Source: Prevotella sp. (GTDB lineage Bacteria; Bacteroidota; Bacteroidia; Bacteroidales; Bacteroidaceae). Taken from it: a DNA stretch of 64,000 nt. The number at the start of each line of letters is the position of its first letter. The first letter of the stretch is position 1. The stretch covers positions 1-64,000 of the forward strand of contig JAFTQG010000013.1 of the NCBI GenBank assembly GCA_017462915.1, in the 5' to 3' direction. A model generated the notes under the pieces. That model ran no database searches, was not told the DNA's origin, and saw nothing but the letters and a program-made list of their open reading frames with translations. Position numbers and translations under genes: made by a program. This document shows, one piece after another, positions 8,198-15,904 of this stretch.

Positions 8198-8298
8198 TGT
8201 GCGGAGCATACCGCAGACAAAGATAAAGATACCGTAATAACAGAAACCGGGTCACGGGCGGCGCGTCTTCCCGTGACCGCATATAACAGAAAAACAAA

Positions 8299-9105
8299 AT
8301 GGCAAAATACAGTAAATTCAATTTCGTATATCTGCTGCAGAAGTGGATGGACAGCGTCGCCGGACAGACATTCATGAACTACGCCTACTCCTGGGGCGCC
8401 TCCATCGTCATCCTCGGTACTCTTTTCAAGCTCACCCACTTGCCAGGAGCCAATATCATGCTGTTCATAGGCATGGGAACGGAGGTCTTCGTCTTCTTCA
8501 TCGCAGCCTTCGACCGCCCGTTTGACAAGACCGCAGAGGGCCGTGACCTTGCGACAGACTCACAGCTCGCGGCGCAGCTTGCCGATGAAGAGGAGGAGAC
8601 GGAAGAGGATGCAGAGGACACATCAGCATCCGTCGGCACAGTGATATTCAACGGCGGTGTCATGGAAACTCCTGTAGCAGAGCCTCAGATGTCGTCAGAC
8701 GCTCCTGAGACAGCACAGCCGGCAGGGACAGTCACTGTCATCGGCGGCATAACGACAGGTGCTCCAGCCCCGGCGGTGAGCCAGGAGACTGCCGAAGCTA
8801 TGGAAGAGGCCACCACGACATACGTAGACCGTCTCAACGAGCTCAACGAGCTCCTCCTGAAAGTCGGTGCGCAGAGCGAGCGTCTCACCACAGACTCAGA
8901 GGAGATGGAGAATCTCAACCGCACACTTACAGGTATCGCCCGTGTCTATGAGATGCAGCTGAAGTCGGCATCCCAGCAGATAACGACACAGGACGAGATA
9001 AACGACCAGACACGCAAGCTCGCCCAGCAGATAGCAGACCTCAACGCCATCTATGCAAGGATGATAGAGGCGATGTCTGTCAATATGAATGTACAAGCTA
9101 AGTAA
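8299..9105 (+). CDS. gldL: GldL/PorL type IX secretion motor protein
   Basis: A 268-aa inner-membrane protein. It begins FNFVYLLQKWMDSVAGQTFM, the conserved GldL N-terminus, followed by two transmembrane helices at about residues 27-47 and 52-72. A conserved Glu (GMGTEVFVFF) lies in the second helix, as expected for the proton-driven rotary motor formed with GldM. An acidic, Ala/Thr-rich cytoplasmic linker (about 85-165) precedes a coiled coil (about 175-262). The stop is 5 bp from the gldM start, which suggests translational coupling. Confidence 0.95.
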   Translation: MAKYSKFNFVYLLQKWMDSVAGQTFMNYAYSWGASIVILGTLFKLTHLPGANIMLFIGMGTEVFVFFIAAFDRPFDKTAEGRDLATDSQLAAQLADEEEETEEDAEDTSASVGTVIFNGGVMETPVAEPQMSSDAPETAQPAGTVTVIGGITTGAPAPAVSQETAEAMEEATTTYVDRLNELNELLLKVGAQSERLTTDSEEMENLNRTLTGIARVYEMQLKSASQQITTQDEINDQTRKLAQQIADLNAIYARMIEAMSVNMNVQAK

Positions 9106-9110
9106 AGACA

Positions 9111-10661
9111 ATGGCTATAAAGAAGAATTATGTCTCTCCTCGCCAGAAGATGATCAATCTGATGTATGTCGTCTTGATGGCTATGTTGGCGATGAATATC
9201 TCCAACGAGGTGCTTGACGGCTTCAGCCTTGTCGACGAGAGCCTGAACCGTACGACAGAGAATGCGCAGAAGCAGAATCTCGCCATATACAAGGACTTTG
9301 AGGCGCAGATGAAGGCCAATCCGCAGAAGGTACGCGAATGGTTCGGGAAAGCCCATTGGGTGAAGCAGATGAGCGACTCGCTCTATAATCTTGCACAGGA
9401 CCTCAAGGTGGCGATAGTGAAGGAGGCTGACGGCGCTGACGGTGATGTAGACAATATAGAACGTGTCGATGACCTTGAGGCCGCCAATCATGTGATGCTT
9501 GCCCCTGGTACAGGCAGAGGCCGTGCGCTGAGGAAGGCTATAGACGACTATCGTGAGCGTATCCTCACGCTTATCACCGACGCCAACCAGCGCAGGATTA
9601 TCAGCGGAAACTTTGACACGAAGATTACAGGAAAGTCCAATCCCTACAACAAGTCATGGGAGGAATACACGTTTGAGGGTATGCCAGTCGCCGCTGCCGT
9701 GACGATGCTCAGCAAGCTCCAGAGCGATATACGCTATGCGGAGGGCGAGGTGCTCCATAATCTTGTCAGCAATATCGATGTGAAGGATATCCGCGTAAAC
9801 AAGCTCTCGGCATTCGTCATCCCTACAGCACAGACTGTCGTGCGCGGAGACAAGTTCTCTGCAAAGATAGTCATGGCGGCAGTAGACACGACACAGCAGC
9901 CGCGCATCTTCATAGGAGGACGCGAGGTCCACTTGCCGAACAACACGTATGAGTTCATCGCCGGCAAGACGGGCGATTTCACCCTCTCGGGCTATCTCAC
10001 CATGCTCAACGGCAACGGCGAGACCGTGCGCCGCGACTTTGAGCAGAAATATACCGTTGTGGACCCTTCGGCCACTGTCAGTGCAGACCTCATGAATGTG
10101 CTCTACGCCGGATACTCCAATCCGATAAGCATCTCCATCCCTGGCGTGCCTCTCAACAAGGTCATGGCGACAATGTCGGGAGGAACGCTCCAGCCTACAG
10201 GGCCGGGCAAATATATAGCGCGTCCGGCAAGTGTGGGCAAGGATGTGACAATCACCGTCTCGTCACTGCAGACGGGCAGACCGCAGCAGATGGGGCAGTA
10301 CACATTCCATGTGCGTAAGTTGCCTGACCCAACGGCATACATACAGCTCGGCACAGACCGCTTCCGCGGAGGTGCTCTGCCCAAGGCTACACTCATGACG
10401 GCAGGCGGCATACGCGCCGCGATAGACGACGGACTCCTCGATATAGAGTTCAAGGTGACAGGCTTCGAGGCAGTGTTCTTCGACAATATGGGCAATGCCG
10501 TGCCTATGGTAAGTTCGGGAGCATCGTTCTCAAGCCGTCAGATGGACGCCTTCCGCAAGCTGTCGCGCAACAAGCGCTTCTATATCTCACGCATCACGGC
10601 AGTGGGTCCTGACGGCATCTCGCGCAAGCTCCCTGCCTCTATGGAGATTATTGTAAGATGA
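9111..10661 (+). CDS. gldM: GldM/PorM type IX secretion motor protein
   Basis: A 516-aa protein with a short cytoplasmic start (SPRQKMINLMYVVL), one transmembrane helix at about residues 13-35, and a long periplasmic region. The region starts helical (SLVDESLNRTTENA...) and becomes beta-rich, consistent with the D1-D4 domains that span the periplasm. GldM pairs with GldL to transmit torque from the proton motive force to the GldK/GldN ring. The C-terminal part (GGALPKATLMTAGGIRAAI onward) is the contact region. It follows gldL by 5 bp. Confidence 0.95.
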   Translation: MAIKKNYVSPRQKMINLMYVVLMAMLAMNISNEVLDGFSLVDESLNRTTENAQKQNLAIYKDFEAQMKANPQKVREWFGKAHWVKQMSDSLYNLAQDLKVAIVKEADGADGDVDNIERVDDLEAANHVMLAPGTGRGRALRKAIDDYRERILTLITDANQRRIISGNFDTKITGKSNPYNKSWEEYTFEGMPVAAAVTMLSKLQSDIRYAEGEVLHNLVSNIDVKDIRVNKLSAFVIPTAQTVVRGDKFSAKIVMAAVDTTQQPRIFIGGREVHLPNNTYEFIAGKTGDFTLSGYLTMLNGNGETVRRDFEQKYTVVDPSATVSADLMNVLYAGYSNPISISIPGVPLNKVMATMSGGTLQPTGPGKYIARPASVGKDVTITVSSLQTGRPQQMGQYTFHVRKLPDPTAYIQLGTDRFRGGALPKATLMTAGGIRAAIDDGLLDIEFKVTGFEAVFFDNMGNAVPMVSSGASFSSRQMDAFRKLSRNKRFYISRITAVGPDGISRKLPASMEIIVR

Positions 10662-10780
10662 TGTCTGGAGACGGCAACCAGTGTCGCCGGCAAGGCGGCA
10701 TATTGCACGTCTTCACGGAAATATACAAACAGAACCGTCCCCGTCAGGTGAATGACGACGGGGCTATCACTATTCTGAAT

Positions 10781-11827
10781 ATGAAGAAGTCACTTATATT
10801 TATGGCAATGATGCTGTTGGCCGTTACGGCCGGCGCACAGCCTCAGGCACGACGCAACCAGAAGAAACAGCAGGCGGCGTCAAACGCTAACAATCTCACG
10901 ACCCGTGCGCAGATTTCATTCCCTACATCGTCGGCGATGGCGGAGGATGTGGTATGGCGCCGTGACATCTACCGCGAACTGAATCTCATGGAGACAGCCA
11001 ACGCCGGATTGTATTATCCTGTCGAACCGGTAGGCAGTCAGATGAATCTGTTCACATATATCTTCAAACTTGTGCTCTCGGGCCGTGTGACAGCATACGA
11101 GTATCGCCTTGACGGCAACGAAGTGTTCAATGAGGCGGCGCGTGTGAAGCCGTTGGCTATCCTCGATAATTACCATGTGTATTACACCCGTGACGATAAC
11201 GGACGCCTGCATATAGAGAATGCCGACATTCCGTCAAGGGAGGTGAAGTCTTATTATATCAAGGAGTCTGCATATTATGACCAGGCTAATGCCACTTTCA
11301 GGAAGAAGGTCATAGCCCTCTGCCCGATAATGTCGCGTGAGGATGATTTCGGAGACGGAGCAGCGAAATATCCGCTGTTTTGGGTGAAATATGATGACCT
11401 CGCCCCTCATCTCTCCAAGCAGGTCGTCATGACAAGCGACCTCAACAATGCCGCCACGATGTCTGCCGACGACTATTTCACGCAGAATATGTATAAGGGG
11501 CAGATATACAAGACAAACAACATGCTCGGCCAGACCCTGGCACAGTATTGTCCTACGGACTCTGCCATGAAGAAGGTGCAGATGAAGATAGAGGCTGAGC
11601 TGAAGGCTTTTGAGACCAATGTCTACGGTGACCAGGTAAGGAAAGACTCGCTTGACAGTATAGCAAAGGCTAATGCAGACTTGAAGGCTTCAAAGAAGGC
11701 AAGACGCTCAAATAACCGTCGCGGAGGTCAAAAAACATCGGTTTCATCGAAGAAAACGTCTACCAAGCGTGGGTCTTATTCTCCATCCGGTTCGGCAAGA
11801 GTGTCTGTAAGACGTGAGCGTCATTGA
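10781..11827 (+). CDS. gldN: GldN/PorN type IX secretion protein
   Basis: The protein is 348 aa from the ATG at 10781, chosen because it starts a clear signal peptide (MKKSLIFMAMMLLAVTAGAQ); a longer in-frame ORF reaches back to 10658 but would overlap gldM. The mature protein has the GldN core (VVWRRDIYRELNLMETANAG, LYYPVEP, FTYIFKLVLSGRVTAYEY). It assembles with GldK in the periplasmic ring. The last 50 residues are very basic and Ser-rich (KARRSNNRRGGQKTSVSSKK), an extension beyond the core that may contact peptidoglycan or nucleic-acid-like polyanions; that is speculation. Confidence 0.94.
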   Translation: MKKSLIFMAMMLLAVTAGAQPQARRNQKKQQAASNANNLTTRAQISFPTSSAMAEDVVWRRDIYRELNLMETANAGLYYPVEPVGSQMNLFTYIFKLVLSGRVTAYEYRLDGNEVFNEAARVKPLAILDNYHVYYTRDDNGRLHIENADIPSREVKSYYIKESAYYDQANATFRKKVIALCPIMSREDDFGDGAAKYPLFWVKYDDLAPHLSKQVVMTSDLNNAATMSADDYFTQNMYKGQIYKTNNMLGQTLAQYCPTDSAMKKVQMKIEAELKAFETNVYGDQVRKDSLDSIAKANADLKASKKARRSNNRRGGQKTSVSSKKTSTKRGSYSPSGSARVSVRRERH

Positions 11828-11957
11828 TGATGCCATTGATATGCAGAGACATCCCTGTCGCCCTTGTAGAAATGCTGTATAAGGTAAATATGAGGCGCGG
11901 ACATGTGGCCGTGCCTTACAAATAAAGAAAACAATATAAACAAAAAGCAAGACAACA

Positions 11958-12536
11958 ATGAAAAAGTTTATCATCATTTCCATTGTGATGCTCGCCTTTG
12001 CGGCAGGTTCACAGGCAAAGATCAAGTTCGGTCTCCGTGGTGGTGTCAATATCACTGACATGTCGCTCAGCAGCAGTGTGCTCGATGCCTCCAACCGTAC
12101 AGGATTCTATATCGGTCCGACGGTGAAGATAGGTCTGCCTCTCGGTTTTGACATTGATGCTTCTGCTGTCTATGACCAGCGTAAGGGCAAGATTATGGAC
12201 GTTGAGGGAGACGAGAGCATAAGCATGACATCAAAGAATATAGCCATACCGCTGAATCTCCGTAAGGGATTCGGTCTCGGCGACAAGGCCAGCGTCTTTA
12301 TCTTTGCCGGTCCGCAGTTTGCTTTCCGTGTCGGCGACGAGAAGGTTGCCGACTGGACAATGAAGTCAAGCCAGTTCAGTGTGAATGTAGGTCTCGGTGC
12401 CATGCTCCTCAATCATCTGGAGCTGAAGGCTAACTACAATATTCCTTGCGGAAAGACTGCCGAGGCTGGTATCGATGATGCGATAGGAAATGTGAAGGCA
12501 GGCGCTTGGCAGATAGGCCTCGCGGTGTATTTCTAA
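11958..12536 (+). CDS. Small outer-membrane beta-barrel protein (PorT/OmpX-like fold)
   Basis: A 192-aa protein with a signal peptide (residues 1-20, MKKFIIISIVMLAFAAGSQA) and a mature start IKFGLRGGVNITDMSL that matches the outer-membrane beta-barrel PF13568-type family containing PorT. Strands alternate through GFYIGPTVKIGLPLGFDIDA, VFIFAGPQFAFRVG and NVGLGAMLLNHLELKANYN, ending in an aromatic (LAVYF), as required for barrel insertion. Being last in the secretion cluster and before its terminator, it may assist the apparatus, but PorT identity is not proven because the family is broad. Confidence 0.82.
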   Translation: MKKFIIISIVMLAFAAGSQAKIKFGLRGGVNITDMSLSSSVLDASNRTGFYIGPTVKIGLPLGFDIDASAVYDQRKGKIMDVEGDESISMTSKNIAIPLNLRKGFGLGDKASVFIFAGPQFAFRVGDEKVADWTMKSSQFSVNVGLGAMLLNHLELKANYNIPCGKTAEAGIDDAIGNVKAGAWQIGLAVYF

Positions 12537-12559
12537 AAATATCATAACACAATATAAAA

Positions 12560-12593
12560 AGCAGACTCTTCACTGTAGAGTCTGCTTTTTTTT
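12560..12593 (+). terminator. Terminator of the type IX secretion cluster
   Basis: AGCAGACTCT and AGAGTCTGCT form a perfect 10-bp stem with a 7-nt loop, followed by eight T. It lies 24 bp after the barrel gene. Confidence 0.92.
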
Positions 12594-12654
12594 GCTTATT
12601 TTTGCAGGCGTTACCGAGCGGTATCGTGGTTTGCTGTTTAGTGGTTTTATCAAC

Positions 12655-12756
12655 CTATTTCGACTATACCGGCTATTTCGGCTATCACAACTGCTTCGTA
12701 CAACCTACAACCTAACACCCACAACCCAACACCTACAACCCAACACCTACAACCGC
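12655..12756. repeat. Nonamer then heptamer intergenic array before priA
   Basis: Four 9-mers (CTATTTCGA, CTATACCGG, CTATTTCGG, CTATCACAA) at 12655-12690 are followed by eight 7-mers at 12701-12756 (CAACCTA, CAACCTA, ACACCCA, CAACCCA, ACACCTA, CAACCCA, ACACCTA, CAACCGC). The array runs to within 17 bp of the priA start codon and leaves no ordinary ribosome-binding site. Confidence 0.85.
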
Positions 12757-12772
12757 CAAACCGTAAAAAACC

Positions 12773-15007
12773 GTGAACTACGTTGACTGCATATTGCCAT
12801 TAGGACTGGAAGGACTTTTCACCTACTCTGTCCCCGAAGGACTGGAGCCTCGTGTCAAGCCTTTCACACGTCTTCTTGTCCCCCTCGGGAAGTCGAAGAG
12901 ATACACCGCCCTTGCTGTACGGATACACGATGAGAAGCCTGAGGGCGTCGAGGTGAAGGCGATTATTGATGTCCTGGACGATATGCCTGTGTTGCTGCCG
13001 TCACAGTATGAGCTGTGGCGGTGGATGGCAGAATACTATATCTGCCCCATAGGCGACGTGTATCGGGCTGCCATGCCTGCCGGACTGAAGCAGGAGGACG
13101 GATACAGCGCGAAGACGGAGACATGGGTGCGTCTCGCGGAGAAATACCGTGGAGAGACGGAACTGTCTGTAGCGAGGGCTATCATCAAGCGCGCTGTGAA
13201 GCAGCTGCAGGTGCTTGATGCCTTTGTCAGCCTGTCCGGGACTGACGGGACGGTCACAAGGGAAGAACTCATGAATGTCACTCATGCCACATCTGCGGTA
13301 GTGAAGGCTCTTGTAGACCGTGGCATTCTTGAGGCATACGAAGTGCCTGTTGGCAGACTGAATACTACCGGCGAGGCGCATCATGAGAACATCAAGCCTC
13401 TTTCCGAGGCTCAGACAAAGGCTTATGAGGAGGTGGAGGAGGCAGGGACAGTCCCGGTCTTGCTGCAGGGCGTTACAGGCTCGGGCAAGACAGAGATATA
13501 CATACATCTTATAAAGAAAGCCATAGACGAGGGAAAGCAGGTGCTGTATATCCTTCCGGAGATAGCTCTCACAGTGCAGATAATGCAGAGGCTACATCGC
13601 GTTTTTGGCGATGAAATGGGCATTTATCACTCAAAATACAGTGATGCCGAGCGTGTGGAGATATGGCAGAAACAACTCTCCGACACTCCTTTCCGCCTTA
13701 TACTCGGTGCACGGAGTGCTGTGCTGCTGCCTTTTACTGACTTGGGACTGATTATCGTTGACGAGGAGCATGACCCGTCATTCAAGCAGCAAGACCCGGC
13801 GCCACGGTATCATGCGCGTAGTGTGGCGATGATGCTGGCAAGACATCATGGGGCGAAAGTGGTGCTCGGGACGGCAACTCCTTCGATGGAATCGTTTCAT
13901 AATGCTCTTTCTGGCAAATACCGTCTTGTACAGCTTACGGAGAGATACAGCGGACTGCAGTTGCCTAAGATAGAGATTGTAAACACAGCGGACATGCAGC
14001 GCAGGAAAGTGATGTACGGACCGTTCTCGCCACCGCTCGTACGTGCCATAAAGTCGGCAGTTGATGCTGGACAACAGGTTATCCTGTTTCTTAACAGGCG
14101 CGGCTTCGCTCCTATTGTCGAGTGTCGCGAATGCGGATGGGTGCCTAAATGTGAGAATTGCGATGTCTCGCTGACGATGCACAAGACCACAGGGCAGCTC
14201 ACTTGCCATTATTGCGGATATACCTATACTGTACCTCAGAAGTGTCCGTCATGTTTCTGTACAGACATCCGCGACCACGGCTTCGGCACGGAGAAGGTCG
14301 AGGAGAAACTCCTGGAACTGTTTCCTGAGGTCAAGGTGGCAAGGATGGATCTTGACACAACGCGGACGAAGAATGCCCATGCGCGCATAATTGCCGATTT
14401 CACCGCAGGAAAGACCAATGTACTGATAGGTACTCAGATGGTTAGCAAAGGTCTGGATTTTGGTAATGTCAGCGTTGTCGGCATATTGAATGCAGACTCC
14501 ATACTCAACAATCCTGACTTCCGTGCCTATGAGCGTGGTTTCCAGATGTTGTCACAGGTGGCAGGCAGGGCAGGGCGGAAAGGCAGGCAGGGATATGTAA
14601 TACTGCAGACGAAACAGCCCGATGTGCCTGTCATAGGACAGGTGGTGAGAAACGACTACAGGGCTTTCTATAAGATGCAGCTTGAAGAGCGTCAGATGTT
14701 CAGATATCCCCCATTTAATCGGGTAATTTACGTGTATCTCCGTCACTCCAAAGACCCTGTGGTGGAGACTGCCGGCATAGAGATGGGAGGACGGATGAGG
14801 CAGATGTTCGGTACGCGTGTCTTAGGCCCGGACCGTCCGGCGGTCGCCCGTGTGAAGTCGATGAACATAAGGAAAATAGTGCTGAAACTGGAACCAGGCA
14901 TAGACTTGCCGCGAGTGCGTCTGTGTCTTCGCAAGATAATGGCAGAGATGCTGAGGGATAAACGCTATGCAAGTCTGCAGATATACTACGATGTCGACCC
15001 TCAGTGA
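12773..15007 (+). CDS. priA: PriA replication-restart helicase (primosomal protein N')
   Basis: A 744-aa protein with a GTG start; no better upstream start fits because of repeats. The N-terminal 3'-DNA-binding domain (VDCILPLGLEGLFTYSVPEG) is followed by a superfamily-2 helicase: Walker A GVTGSGKTEIY near residue 236, DEEHD near 331, GTATPSME, and the C-terminal motifs TQMVSKGLDF and QVAGRAGRKG. Between the lobes are the four CxxC pairs of the zinc site (CREC, CENC, CHYC, CPSC). PriA recognises stalled forks and reloads the replicative helicase. It is a single gene between two repeat blocks, with no visible promoter match. Confidence 0.96.
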   Translation: MNYVDCILPLGLEGLFTYSVPEGLEPRVKPFTRLLVPLGKSKRYTALAVRIHDEKPEGVEVKAIIDVLDDMPVLLPSQYELWRWMAEYYICPIGDVYRAAMPAGLKQEDGYSAKTETWVRLAEKYRGETELSVARAIIKRAVKQLQVLDAFVSLSGTDGTVTREELMNVTHATSAVVKALVDRGILEAYEVPVGRLNTTGEAHHENIKPLSEAQTKAYEEVEEAGTVPVLLQGVTGSGKTEIYIHLIKKAIDEGKQVLYILPEIALTVQIMQRLHRVFGDEMGIYHSKYSDAERVEIWQKQLSDTPFRLILGARSAVLLPFTDLGLIIVDEEHDPSFKQQDPAPRYHARSVAMMLARHHGAKVVLGTATPSMESFHNALSGKYRLVQLTERYSGLQLPKIEIVNTADMQRRKVMYGPFSPPLVRAIKSAVDAGQQVILFLNRRGFAPIVECRECGWVPKCENCDVSLTMHKTTGQLTCHYCGYTYTVPQKCPSCFCTDIRDHGFGTEKVEEKLLELFPEVKVARMDLDTTRTKNAHARIIADFTAGKTNVLIGTQMVSKGLDFGNVSVVGILNADSILNNPDFRAYERGFQMLSQVAGRAGRKGRQGYVILQTKQPDVPVIGQVVRNDYRAFYKMQLEERQMFRYPPFNRVIYVYLRHSKDPVVETAGIEMGGRMRQMFGTRVLGPDRPAVARVKSMNIRKIVLKLEPGIDLPRVRLCLRKIMAEMLRDKRYASLQIYYDVDPQ

Positions 15008-15054
15008 ATGATGTTGCGTTATGGTTGTTGTTGCTGGTTATTGATTGACAGCTT

Positions 15055-15090
15055 CTATTTCGGCTATATTGGCTATTCCGGCTATTCTGC
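15055..15090. repeat. Nonamer array after priA
   Basis: Four 9-mers in register: CTATTTCGG, CTATATTGG, CTATTCCGG, CTATTCTGC. Same family as the blocks at 12655, 21463 and 23083. Confidence 0.8.
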
Positions 15091-15158
15091 CAAGCCAGCC
15101 GACGTATATTAGGAAATGTATGATAAGCGGATAGCTTGATTATTAATAAAAAAAACAG

Positions 15159-15707
15159 ATGAACATGAAAAAGACAATTCTTACTTTTGCTTGTGCAGCT
15201 ATATTCTGCGCATGCAGTGCCAATTCAAAGTCGGATAAAGACAATGTTGCTGCACCTATGGAGACGACCGCCACGGAAGCCTCTCAGTTTGTTGCTGATG
15301 ACTCTGAGCTTGCTCCTGACTTTACATTGAATGATATCAATGGCAAACCTTTGACATTGAGTTCTCTGAGGGGCAAGTATGTCGTGCTTGATTTCTGGGG
15401 CTCATGGTGTGTATGGTGTATAAAGGGTATGCCTGAGATGAAAAACTATTATAAGAAGTATGCTGGAAAGTTTGAGATTCTCGGCATAGACTGCAATGAA
15501 TCGGAGGCAAAATGGAAGGCTGCTGTAAAGGAGCTTGAACTCCCGTGGAAGCATGTATATAACCCGAAGTCGTCCGACCTGCTTGGCAAATACGGCATAC
15601 AGGGATTCCCTACAAAGATAGTCATTGACCCGCAGGGAAAGATTGTAAAGACAGTGATAGGCGAGGATCCGGCTTTCTACACATATCTTGACGAACTGTT
15701 CAAGTGA
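15159..15707 (+). CDS. TlpA-like thioredoxin-fold lipoprotein
   Basis: The protein is 182 aa; translation may start at 15159 or at the ATG at 15165 (MKKTILTFACAAIFCAC). A lipobox (AIFCAC) precedes a Ser/Asp-rich linker. From about residue 50 (LAPDFTLNDINGKPLTLSSL) it is an AlkylHyPrx/Redoxin-type thioredoxin fold with active site WGSWCVWCIKGMPEM (CVWC) and a cis-Pro loop GIQGFPTKIVIDPQG. Such periplasmic TlpA/ResA-like proteins reduce disulfides or support cytochrome maturation. CVWC differs from the usual CxPC, which should change its redox potential. No partner gene is adjacent. Confidence 0.85.
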   Translation: MNMKKTILTFACAAIFCACSANSKSDKDNVAAPMETTATEASQFVADDSELAPDFTLNDINGKPLTLSSLRGKYVVLDFWGSWCVWCIKGMPEMKNYYKKYAGKFEILGIDCNESEAKWKAAVKELELPWKHVYNPKSSDLLGKYGIQGFPTKIVIDPQGKIVKTVIGEDPAFYTYLDELFK

Positions 15708-15721
15708 TATTTCCACCAAAT

Positions 15722-15742
15722 CTAATGACCGATTTGGGTTTA
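15722..15742. repeat. Third copy of the CTAATGACCGATTTGGG end repeat
   Basis: CTAATGACCGATTTGGGTTT is identical to the copy at 5401 over 20 bases and close to the inverted copy at 5219. It sits 15 bp after the thioredoxin stop codon, followed by ACTCACAACTCATAACTC-type runs at about 15770-15800. Confidence 0.65.
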
Positions 15743-15904
15743 TGCGGTTTCACGGAGATTATTCTCCTATAACTCACAACTCATAACTCACAACTCAAGT
15801 GTGCTGCCCACTGCCGGGACTGACATTTCCATTTGCCAGAACATGGCGCAAAAATACCTGGACGTGGCGCGGAGATGTCTGGCGTTCAGGAACGCCGCCG
15901 AGGA

